In this document: positions 54,641-64,000 of the stretch, one piece after another
Layout: each line of letters begins with the position of its first letter
Position numbering within the stretch: position 1 is the first letter of the stretch
From: Cycas panzhihuaensis
Lineage: Eukaryota > Cycadophyta
DNA: 64,000 nt
NCBI GenBank assembly: GCA_023213395.1
Contig: CM041465.1
Coordinates: 39,439,741 to 39,503,740, forward strand
Direction: 5' to 3'
Notes under the pieces: model-generated
Databases searched by the model: none
What the model was told of the DNA's origin: nothing
The model's input: only the letters and a program-made list of their open reading frames with translations
Program-made: the position numbers and the translations under genes

Positions 54641-55290
54641 AAATAAAGTAGTGTTATCCCTTTGTTCGGATGGACCTCAGATAGAAAAAGTGGAAGATGT
54701 AGATACAGTGTCCACAACCATTGCTTCAATAGCCACTATAGTCAACCCTTGTTTGAAAATGACATTTCAAGTCTTAAAGACCCCTCCTCAACTTCCAAGT
54801 GAGGCTTCATCAACCTAACTTCTGGACTTATTACAATTCACATGGGAAGAAGAGGGAGATAGATCCTCAAATTGTTACCTCATAGAGCTATACCCAAACA
54901 AATAATAACAGGAGTAGAGTAAAGAAGGTAATCATGTAATCCAGGAGAAAAAAGAAAGCTTTGCAAAAAATACTTATTCTAATAAAACTCAAAATGATTG
55001 CTTATATTCCCTATCTAAAAAATTATTAGTAGAATGTTTGGCTATAAATTCTAAACAAAAAGAGGCTGAAAAGAAATATTGTTATCAAATGAATCAAGAA
55101 GAAACAAGGAATTTTTCACAAACATATTCTATTACAGAATATGGACAAAAGGAGATCTGTCAGGTGCCAGCCTATGGGCTAAATCTAGATAGGAAAACCA
55201 TTCAAAAAAGGAAGCTCCAACTAAAAGCAATCAATGGTAGGACAGAGGAAGATCCTAAATGGATACAAGTAGGATATTATTGGGAGCTCA
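54641..55290 (+). other. H protease-RT linker
   Basis: About 650 bp with stops and frame changes. It ends in an ORF 55038-55301 with KQKEAEKKYCYQMNQEE and DPKWIQVGYYWE; the latter matches G's NPKFIRIGNYWD directly before RT. The two capsid-like modules of G are not visible here. Confidence 0.6.
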
Positions 55291-56160
55291 AAATGATATA
55301 GAAAGTGACATCACTTTTTTGCGAATACAAGGATGTGTTCACATGGTCCTACGAGGACCTAAAGCGAATCCCTCAAGAAGTAGGTGAACATAAGATTGAC
55401 TTGATAGAAAATGCAAAACCAGTAAGGCAAAGACCTTACATGATGAACCCGCGATACAAAGAACAAGTCAAAGTTGAGTTGGACAAATTACTAGAAGCCA
55501 GGTATATTTTTGAAGTAGAAAACAATGAATGGGTAAGCCCAGTGGTGGTAGTACCTAAAAAGAATGGAAAATTTCATGTATGTGTTGATTATAGGGCTTT
55601 AAATAAAGCCACGAAAAAGGATCCATTCCCAATACCCTTCATAGAAGATATACTAGAAAAAGTAGTAGGGCATGAGATATTCTCATTCACATATGGGTTT
55701 AGCGGTTATAATCAAGTCTAGATAGCACCTAAAGATTAATTGAAGATGACGTTTGTCACAGAATGGGGCACTTATTCCTATAGGGTTATGCCATTTGGGC
55801 TAACAAATGCTCCAACAACCTTCCAAAGAATTATTCTGAATATCTTTTAGAAGTTAATAGGAAAAGTAATTAAAGTATTATTGGATGATTGGACTTTGTA
55901 TAGTCTTTTATAGAATCATCTCTTTCAATTGAGGTTAATGTTAGAATTGTGTAGGGAAAATAAATTATGCTTGAACCCTGACAAATGTACCTTTATAGTA
56001 CCATTTGGTTCCTTTTTGGGACATATTGTCTCAAAAGAAGGATTAATGATCGATGTAGTGAAGGTTGAAGTGATCTTGAAATTTTCTATTCCTCAAAGTA
56101 GTCTTGGGAATGACTGGATATTATCGGTAGTTCATAAGAGGATATGCGCAAATTGCTTAT
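55291..56160 (+). pseudogene. H reverse transcriptase
   Basis: RT blocks: FTWSYEDLKRIPQEVGEHKI, RPYMMNPRYKEQVKVELDKL, NEWVSPVVVVPKKNGKFHVC, VDYRALNKATKKDPFPIPF, GFSGYNQV, then TFVTEWGTYSYRVMPFGLTN and FQRIILNIF, catalytic LLDDWTLYS (about 55876-55902), ENKLCLNPDKCTFIVPFGSF. There are three or four stops at positions occupied by Gln in relatives. A frameshift near 56095 breaks the thumb. Confidence 0.9.
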
Positions 56161-56640
56161 CCTTTGGAGTCCTTATTGAAAAAACCAAACAAATTGGAAT
56201 GGACAATGCGGCTACAACTATCTTTTGATGCTTTGAAGAAAAAGATAGTAGAAGCCCCTATGCTTAAATTTTCAGACTGGAATAAATCATTCCATGTGCA
56301 TGCAGATGTTTCATTGTATGCCATTGGATGTGTATTAGCTCAACCAATTGACAAGAAAATAGATCTTCCTATTGCCTTTGCAAGTCAGAAATTAACACCT
56401 ACTGAGCATAACTATATAGTTACACAGTGAGAGGGGTTAGGCATGGTGTATGCCTTGCAAAAATTTTGACACTATTTATTGGCCAATTCATTTGTATTTT
56501 TTGTTGATCACCAAGCTTTGCAGTATTTGATTAATAAATCAATTTTGCAAGGGAGGATTAGTCGCTAACTAATGCTTTTCTAGGAGTTTATATTTAAAAT
56601 TATAGTAAAGAAAGGTGATAAGCACGTGATACTTGATCAA
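56161..56640 (+). pseudogene. H RNase H
   Basis: The frame from 56164: LSFDALKKKIVEAPMLKFSD, HVHADVSLYAIGCVLAQPI with the first catalytic Asp, LPIAFASQKLTPTEHNYI, a stop, GMVYALQKF with the Glu region near 56440, FFVDHQALQYLINKSI, DKHVILDQLFRI. One frame throughout, broken only by stops. Confidence 0.88.
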
Positions 56641-57980
56641 TTATTTAGAATAAAGGAAGGAGAATCAGGTGTTCGGGTATTTGATGATTTCTCAGACCAT
56701 AAGTTATTTTCTATTAAAGTTGTTCCATCATGGTATGAAGGAATCACAGAATATTTATCCATAGGGAAAACACCTAGGGGGTTGGAAAAGGTAGAAAGGA
56801 AGAGTTTCATCAAGAAAGCCTTTCCTTTTTAATTAATAGGTGGTATGTTATACAAATTAGGGTTAGATGAAGTTCTACGAAGGTGCATACTGTAACATGA
56901 AGTACAACCAATATTGAGGGAAGCATATGAAGGAATAACTTCATCTCATCATGGAGGAGAAGCTACAACATGGAAAATATTGACAGCCAGACTATGGTGG
57001 TTGGCATTGTTCGAGGATATCAAGAAATAGGTAAAATCCTGCTATATCTATCAACGAACTGGTAAGCCGTCTAAACAAAATTATCTGCCTCTTCATCCTA
57101 TTTTGACCTAGGCTCCATTTGAAAAATGGGGGTTGGATTTTGCGGGACTAATTAGTCCCTTGACAAGAAGAACAAATGCCCAATATATATTGGTAGCTAT
57201 GGATTTTGTGACCAAATGGATAGAAGTTAAACCTATGAAAAAGTGTGATGCAAGAAGCATAGCTCACTTTTTGTACGAAGTCATTATAGTGAGATTTGGT
57301 TGTCCTTTAGAAATTGTATCAGATCATGGGGGGTGTTTTTTGAATCAAATGATAAAATGCTTGACCTCAAAGTTCTTGATACAACATGGCAAATCATCAC
57401 CATATTACCCTAGAGCAAATGGTTAAGTAGAAAGTACAAATAAAATTTTAAAGATAGTTTTAATGAAAATCTGTAATGTACATCAAATAGATTAGGTAAA
57501 AAAATTACATTCAATTTTATGGACAAATAGAACAATGAAAAAAAGATCACATAAGCATATCCCATTTCATCTTGCTTATGGACTAGAAGCTTTGGTTCCT
57601 CTGGAGTTTCAAGTAGAAAGTCTAAGGGTGGCTCAACATCTCATATTGGGACATGAAATTTCTTACGACCAAAGGCTAATACAATTAATTGAATTGGATG
57701 AGACTCGAGCACAAGCCTTATGGGAGTTGCAGATTGAAAAGAAAAGGTGGAAAGCTTAGCATGACTTCCACCTCAAAAAACTTGAGTACAAGGTAAATGA
57801 TCTGGTATTATTATATGATAGTAAATTTAAGGTTAAACCTAGTAAAATGAAAATAAGGTGGTTAGGACCTTATAGAATTAATCACATTTATGAAAATGGA
57901 GTTGTTAAATTATAGTAGTTAGATGGCCAACCATTGACCAAATTAATCAATGGCAGTAGAATAAAATTGTATAGAGCATA
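56641..57980 (+). pseudogene. H integrase
   Basis: Same frame as RNase H. Zinc region near 56900-57060 (HHCC partly lost: CYIYQRTGK where CxxC is expected). Core: WGLDFAGLISPLTRRTNAQY (57130-57189), MDFVTKWIEVKPMKKCDARS, VSDHGGCFLNQMIK (second Asp, about 57319-57360), VESTNKILK (Glu, about 57427-57453), IPFHLAYGLEALVPLEF. C-terminal module IRWLGPYRINHIYENGVV (about 57853-57906) to a stop at 57979. The region that is missing in G is present here. Confidence 0.9.
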
Positions 57981-58596
57981 AAAAAAAAAAAAAGAGTACA
58001 AATAACCAGGTGACAAGATCTCCTTAGGAAAAGGTGTTAAGAATGTGACAATTCTAAAGAAACACAACTAGTGATAACTACCGGTTGGTGTGACATGATG
58101 AGAAGACGTGGGTATGGACGAGAAAACGAGGTGACATCGATACAATAACTAGTAATAACTACCCAATTGCTACGACTATGTATGGTAAAAGAATGTGTGT
58201 GCAGACGAGACAACATAGATATATGAACCAAGATTTATCAAGGAGGAGACAAGCAAATGTAGCATCATGAACGTGGACATAACATTTAGAGGGATTGTTC
58301 ATCAATGGAAGATGGTGCCATAACAACACAATATAGTACCACCTAAGAAGATGATGAATAGTCACATTAATAAGTTGCTTTTCAAAGGAGATACAATAAA
58401 GGTTAAAATTAGCACAACATTTAAAAGATTGAGATGTCGCACCAAGGAGGTGAGAAGGAATTGCGATAGCAACAATATGTAATTGCAGCCAAGGAGTTGT
58501 GGTAGTAGCAATACGTAATTGTAGCTGAGGAACTGTGATAGTAACAATATGGAATAACAACTGAAGAGGTAACTGCATCGGGAAAAGTAGAGTACG
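57981..58596 (+). repeat. H spacer with short direct repeats
   Basis: Between integrase and the extra ORF. ACAACTAGTGATAACTACC (58064) and CAATAACTAGTAATAACTAC (58143) form one repeat pair about 80 bp apart. Three loose copies of a unit of about 36 bp (AGCAACAATATGTAATTGCA type) lie at about 58460-58565. The position corresponds to G's tandem array. Confidence 0.6.
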
Positions 58597-60320
58597 ATGT
58601 TTGGGAAAAACATAGCAGAAGGATATGAAGTAATGGCAAAGATAATATTATTCAGAGAGAATGATGACCCACATATCTGTACCGAGTCGCAAGTGATGAA
58701 TGAAGCAGACAAAAGGAGAAAATTGTTGACAAAATCAAGGCTGTATAAATTCATAATGGTAGGTACTTTTCCAAGTTTGATCAAATTTTTGAATGTGATT
58801 ATACCATTGTTAGCAGAACATCCAGACATTTTGCAAATTTATGAAGCATCCATAGCAGTGTTGACAGAGATTCCGAATGGAGGTGACTTCATAAGATGAG
58901 ATACTCCAATGTATCATGAAGAAGTGACAAGGTTAATCAGAGTGAATAGTAAATATGTCTCTACTTCAGGCATCCGAATTGCAGGAATTTAGTCTCTTGA
59001 GAAGAGATTTCTAGCCCATTTCATCTTTACTAGAATAGTTTTAAATTAGAAGAATCTATTTGTACCTACAAACTTGAGGACAATGATTAATAAGGTGGCT
59101 CAAGAGAGATGCCTGAACTGGGTAAATTTTGTTGCAGGGAGGATAATGTAGAATTTACGAATAGTCCAAGAATCCATTAAAACTTTCACCTTTTATTATG
59201 TAATGATTTTGCAAGGACTACTTATTTCTTAATGTCCAGATATTATAATGCCTGCACAAAAGGAGAAGCAAGCTCCTTTAGCCTATTGGATAAACAATGG
59301 CATCACAGCAAAAAAATAGGGAGAAATACATAATAAAGTCCAAGAATGGCTGCAGAGACAATACAACATAAGAACAGTAACAGTTGAGATTAAAAGTGAG
59401 GATGAAAATGAGGGGGAGAAAGATAAGAGGATGGAAGAGGACGAAAAGACAGAAACCAAACTGCCAGAAAGATAGGCAGAAGGAGTTAAAAATGAGAAAC
59501 AATTGCCAATAATTGAGGCAGGGAAAGAGGAGAAAAAATATGAGAATGAAAAAACAGAGGGAAAGGGAAAAGGGAAGCAAATCATGCAAGAAGAAAAAGA
59601 AATAGAAAGTGAATTTCAGAGACAAAAGAGGATAAGATTGGTCCAGGAAAAGAAGAAAAAATAAATCATAGAAAATATAGAAAATCATCCACCAAAAATT
59701 AAATATAATGTGGACAAAGAGATATTGGAGAAGGGATTAGATCCCATGAAATGTGATCCTCAAGACATATCCAATTAGAGAACGTCTTTATTGGCCAAGG
59801 TAACTAGACAACTAGTTATGGAGTTAGAAAATAGAGGCAAACCACTGGTAGAGTCATTAAAAATAGTTCATCAAGTGACCGAGTAAAAATTGGAATCTTT
59901 AAAAAAGTTTATAATGGAATGGGTTGATGATGTAGATGAAGTAGGTCATCAATTACAATAATTTAAAGAGAGATTTAACCCATTCATTCCAAGAGATATG
60001 CAACCAGTATACCACAGGTTGGAAGCATACATTCTTAAATCATATGAGAAATCTGAGTGCTGTAGAATACTGTGGAAGGAACATAATGCATATTAGCAAG
60101 AAATGGAACTTGTGTAGAGGGTTAATACTGAATTGAATCAAGAAATTGAGCAATTATATTCAGGAGAAATACCTACAATTTCATTGCTAGATACAATGCA
60201 GGACGTAGTTTTATTATATGAACATTTGAAATAAAATGGGTTAAGACTACCCCTTAGATTGCAAGGCTAGATATGGAGCACATTCAAAGAGATAAAACAA
60301 AAATTGTAGAAAATTAGATG
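58597..60320 (+). pseudogene. H extra ORF (ORF3), about 570 codons, stops but no frameshift
   Basis: Starting at ATG 58597 (MFGKNIAEGYEVMAKIILFR) a single frame runs to about 60320. Its only breaks are about 16 TAG/TAA/TGA codons, nearly all one C-to-T change from CAG, CAA or CGA. It falls in the same frame as the integrase, after a 600-bp gap. Features: a probably helical N-terminal half with GTFPSLIKFLNVIIPLLAEH and SGIRIAGI (similar to G's SGGIRVADI); a Lys/Glu-rich charged middle (about residues 255-360) including RQKRIRLVQEKKKK, a possible nuclear-localisation segment; and a C-terminal part with LVMELENRGKPLVESLKIVH and FIPRDMQPVYHRLEAY. No signal peptide or membrane anchor is apparent. 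Unknown function. Confidence 0.75.
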
Positions 60321-60380
60321 AAGAAATGAAAGTAGAAAGTTTTGAAAATTTGGAAAGACTATGCTACTTGTTCAAAGTGG

Positions 60381-60392
60381 CTATATGGGAGA
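60381..60392 (+). other. Polypurine tract of H
   Basis: CTATATGGGAGA, with purine part ATGGGAGA, abuts the 3' LTR. Confidence 0.6.
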
Positions 60393-60973
60393 TGTGTGCA
60401 GCCAAAATACTTACCTATTTTAAGTAGATGAAAGTGCAACTAGACCTGGACAGTGCTAACAACAGGTGAAACCATGTACAATCAGGTGCAACAATGCTGA
60501 CAGTAGGTGCAACTAGTATGGACAGTAAGTGTGACTAGGTGCAACTAGTGCGGATAGCAGGTGAAACTAAGTGCAACCAACACTGACAGAAGCACAACTA
60601 GGTGCAACTTGAATATATGAGAGGTGCAACCTGGGTAGGGATAATATGATTAGGGCAACAACTAAAGAACTTAGGCAGTATTAGTTAGGACTTTAAATTG
60701 TAAAGTAGTTATGTAACTATGTAACTATGTAGAAGGATATAAAGGATAGAACAATGATATCTCATCATAGATATCATCAACGTCATTGTACATTCTTGTA
60801 AGCTATTCTGATTGCCATTGTACTTGCTTAGGCCTGTGTCTGGTTGTGAGAGGACTAGACGCAATGCCCTTTCTATCTAATGAAGTTGGTTATTAGTGCT
60901 CCAACCCTATGCCTTTCTTTTATTATTGTATTTCTTTGAGTATGATTAATTTATAACAAGAAAGGAGCACACA
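60393..60973 (+). repeat. 3' LTR of H
   Basis: 581 bp, TGTGTGCAGCC...GAGCACACA, with reiterated AGGTGCAAC-like motifs in U3. Followed by TTATT. Confidence 0.92.
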
Positions 60974-60978
60974 TTATT

Positions 60979-61374
60979 AATTGGGGATTTCTACTACAAC
61001 AGTTATATTTTCTGTGTATTATCATATGAGCTAGCTAGAGTAGTAGTAGGGCATTCAATTTTTATTTGAACATTAGGAAAAATCCCTTGGACATAGGAGT
61101 AGGAGTTGATTTTCTTTTCATTGATTAGTTTCCTCTTCTAATACACCAAAGAAGGTTTAATCCATACATGTAAAATAGAAAAATATATATGTAAAACATA
61201 TGAACAAATGATGGAATCAATAATACATCTCAAAAAAAGACAAATACAAAATAGAGTAGCAAGTTTCCAACATGTTTTCAACATTTGAAGATGGTGCTCC
61301 TATGGTATAAACAACATTATTTCATTATAGAATTCTTAGAGATGTATTAACTAGAAGTTTGTACATGACATTGA
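60979..61374. other. Unassigned sequence right of H
   Basis: No ORF or element is recognised. Confidence 0.35.
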
Positions 61375-61690
61375 ATTTTTTTTAGTACACTATAGATGTA
61401 CTAACTTTAAGTTAGTACATGACACTTGAAGCTGATTTTTAAAAAGTTAGTACACTTTAGATGTACTAACTTTAAATTAGTACATAATGCTAGGCAAAGA
61501 AAATTTCAAAAGTTATTTCCCTTTAGATGCACTAACTTTGAGTTAACTTTGTACCAAATATCACATATTTTGGAAGTTAGTACACTTCAAATTTACTAAC
61601 TTTGAGTTAGTACATTTCATTTGGTGCAAAATTCTGAAAGTTAGTACAATTCAAATACACTAACTTTGAGTTTATAGAAATCCATAGGAA
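61375..61690. repeat. Palindromic tandem repeat patch (GTTAGTACA / TGTACTAAC)
   Basis: Four to five units of about 75-85 bp. Each has AGTTAGTACA, about 10 bases, then TGTACTAACTTT, then AGTTAGTACAT, so each unit folds back on itself. A similar single unit is at about 33765-33835 in the putative LTR of E. Confidence 0.75.
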
Positions 61691-63442
61691 GGAATAATTA
61701 TGGACATACAAACACTTAAAACATTGTAACAAAGGCTTGCATGAACATGACAAGGAGATGATGCAAATGACCATAACTTAGCTTCATCTTATAGATGATA
61801 TTGTTTTAAGATAAGTGAAGGAGGAGTATAACTACCCATTCTCATCATGATTAAGGCAATGATGCATGAAACCTTATTAAGGTGAAGTGAGTTATCTTTT
61901 TACATAATTTGACACCAACACCCCATAAGAGCAAACATTAATGAAATGGGGGTAGTAGATATTCAATAGAAAATCCCCTATAGCTCCCTTCTCTACATTG
62001 ATGGTTTTAGTAGGGGGTTGCATGGAAAAGTTATTGACATATGAAAAAAATTCATGAACAACCCCATCTAGGTAGTTTTTGATTTACTATTATTATCAAA
62101 TTTCATTAGTTACTAGAGGTAATAAAACAAAGGGGAATGGATGTTTTATTAAGACAACATGAATGAACAAGTAGAAAGGTGAAAGAGGTTAGGTTACTTC
62201 ATTTCATTTAAAGTAACTCTTACTTTATGCAAATGTGAAGAGTAAGAAATAGAGTAGGGTATTCAAATTCCGCAATAAAGATTAGGAAGAAGTAAACTGT
62301 TCGATGAGTAAGATAATAGAGGAGGGTGATAGTAGTAATATTGGAAAAGGAAGAAAAATACCCAACAGAAGAAGTAAATGATCAAGAAATAATCATTCTT
62401 ACTAACACATAATTTTACCATAAGTAGAAGCCAAGGAAGAACATAAAGTGTGGGTAAATAAAGGAATTTACCAGAAGTAGAAGCCATGGAGAGATGCAAA
62501 CATGGACAAAGATCAAGTGGCATTGACTTAGATGTTCCAGATGAAAAGAGATGATAAAGGCCAAATGAATTGACTTCAAATCAGATAATCCAAGTAGAAG
62601 GGGAAGAGTATGAGTTTATCAAATAGGAGAATTTGACGAGTGGATGTAAAATAATTTCCATAAGGAGAAAGGAATGCAAGAATCCAATTGGTCATCACCC
62701 CAAGGAGAGAATTAGACTATCAAGTTCTGACTAACAAAAATTCACAACTGGAAGAGGCTATGAGAAGGTATGAATTCTAGAGATTATGTTATTTCAAATA
62801 TCCTTCTTTTAACACTGAAAATATTAAGGAATTTGTTAAATTTTGAAGGATGGAGAGACAATAGTTGAAGTACAAAAAGTAAAATTCACTTAGAAATTAA
62901 TTGTAATGGTGTTGGGAGTTTCCAAGGAAGGATTAATATGGCAATCACAGGTGAAGAGGGGGGAATTCAAAAGCCTCTTAAAAATTTTTGAGAGTGATGA
63001 AAATTTGGAAAAGAGGACTTAAAAAAGGGTGCATGTGAATTTCCTAATATAACCATGGAAATCGTTAGATGTCATGTTATCAAGGCATGTTTTTGTTTAA
63101 ATGCATCAAACCTACATGCATACTAGTATTTGTAAATTATGGATTCCTAAAGTAAGGAACATAATGTGAATATGGTAGAAATTCTGAGGACTTCAATTAA
63201 GTAAGATGTAGATAAAATATTAGTAGCAAAAACTTGGCTAGATCCTTTTGTTTATTTTAGAATTAATGTTTACATAGGTCTACTTAGGGGTTGTTGAGTC
63301 ATAAGGTCATCATTAGCTTAATGGCACTTGTTAGGAGTTGCAAAAAAATTTTAGTGGACTTATGACACATGTCAGGGCAATTACGAGTTGAATTTGTACC
63401 GTTATTGATCTCGCTTGTACATATATCTATATTGCTTGTACA
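61691..63442. other. Unassigned AT-rich sequence
   Basis: Purine-rich on the plus strand at 62230-62960, with fragments such as LEEAMRRYEF and CYFKYPSFNTENIKEFV in frames with stops. These may be very old gag remains, but no domain can be named. No RNA gene is seen. Confidence 0.3.
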
Positions 63443-63447
63443 TTGAG

Positions 63448-64000
63448 TGTTGACTTCGCTGGGTGTCTTGTTACACTTACGAGATACCCTTGCTGCACTT
63501 GTCAAGGTTTACACAGCGCTATAGTCTAGTTTTGGATCATCAACATGGTCATTCACATACATTCCACATACATTCCATATATAATTCACAGAATGGTACA
63601 CAGCACTACAGAAATCAATACATATTTCAGCAAATTATCATCACAACATCCAACATACACCAATTTCCACGTAACTCTTCCTTTTATTCATTCAACAATT
63701 CATTTACACAGAGGTTGGAATGCATTCCTGAGCATTCCAAAGAAGATACATCCTTCATACATATGCGTACCCAGATGGTACTTATCATACATTCGTGCTC
63801 CAACTAGCTGTCATGCGTACTATCTCACAGCCTCGGGCACCCTTGATATCTGGCTCTCACCCTAACCAGGTGAATCATGCGTACTTCCTTAAGTACTCAT
63901 GCTGGTACCTTTTGGCTGAAGGGTTATGACCGTCATAACCGCATTCCTTCAGTCATGCATACCTCTTCACTTAATCACTTTATTTGGCCTTAATTAATTA
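63448..64000 (-). repeat. LTR of G/I family, element J (cut by window end)
   Basis: The plus strand starts TGTTGACTTCGCTGGGTGTC and matches I's LTR start at 27268 and 31961. Further right (63850-64000) it matches the reverse complement of G's U3 (CACCTGGTTAGGGTGAGAG, TTAATTAATTAAGGCC) rather than I's. On the minus strand this is the 3' end of an LTR, either a 3' LTR of an element extending right or a solo LTR. Confidence 0.85.

Larger units (their letters stand above)
51540..60973 (+). mobile_element. Tat-like Gypsy element H, complete in layout
   Basis: 9.4-kb element with perfect duplication TTATT, LTRs 51540-52135 and 60393-60973, primer site TTGGTTCTGTTACTAGGT, gag, protease, RT, RNase H, integrase, a 600-bp spacer, a long extra ORF and a polypurine tract. 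The damage is mostly single stops; frame changes are few (one in pol near 56095). It belongs with G, I and K (same primer-site type, DGG protease, LDDW in RT). Confidence 0.92.

Noticed and set aside
59278-59688. Hydrophobic minus-strand ORF, 136 codons, possible membrane protein
   Set aside because: It is the mirror of the Lys/Glu-rich, purine-rich middle of H's extra ORF; the Phe/Leu/Ser richness follows from that composition.
58597-60320. H extra ORF as an envelope (env) gene
   Set aside because: No signal peptide, no membrane anchor and a strongly charged centre. Position alone is not evidence.

Overview
The window is plant nuclear DNA made almost entirely of nested LTR retrotransposons. 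No intact host gene is visible. The AT-rich, heavily decayed copies, the insertion of elements into elements several layers deep and the mix of Copia, Tat/Athila-like Gypsy and other Gypsy families suggest a large, slowly purged seed-plant genome, probably a gymnosperm. That assignment is inference. No organelle, bacterial or viral genome sequence was recognised.

Left part (1-14954). A minus-strand Copia element, here called C, has its 5' LTR at 14732-14954 and runs off the left edge. It is interrupted by plus-strand Copia A (1870-14526, near-matching 5-bp target duplications). A is itself interrupted inside its reverse transcriptase by plus-strand Copia B (about 5880-13434).

Middle part (about 15400-44600). 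An old plus-strand Tat-like Gypsy element K starts near 15400. Its gag was hit by G (16543-25974, perfect duplication GAAGG) and then, further along, by I (27268-32806, minus strand, perfect duplication GCTAC). K's protease is lost near 33570. A different Gypsy element E follows, carrying F (34460-37449, minus, gag-protease only), D (38281-41901, minus, Copia without RT/RNase H) and a probable solo LTR O (42322-42636).

Right part (44600-64000). A decayed stretch with a fragment related to F is followed by M (47893-about 51121). M is a small LTR element with a methionine-tRNA-type primer site and a polypurine tract, and its only recognisable cargo is a decayed amino-acid transporter gene (AVT3-like). 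Then comes H (51540-60973, perfect duplication TTATT), a complete but mutated Tat-like element with gag, pol and a long extra sense ORF. A palindromic repeat patch lies at 61375-61690, and a third LTR of the G/I family (J, 63448 onward) runs off the right edge.

Points of biological interest are: (1) the transporter gene enclosed by LTRs in M; (2) an extra ORF after integrase shared by G and H; (3) two capsid-like segments between protease and RT in G; (4) several independently deleted elements that keep gag and protease but lose RT; (5) short motifs reiterated in LTRs and spacers, different in each family. All coding regions are pseudogenes by stops or frameshifts; the elements are described as they stand and no repaired sequences are given.
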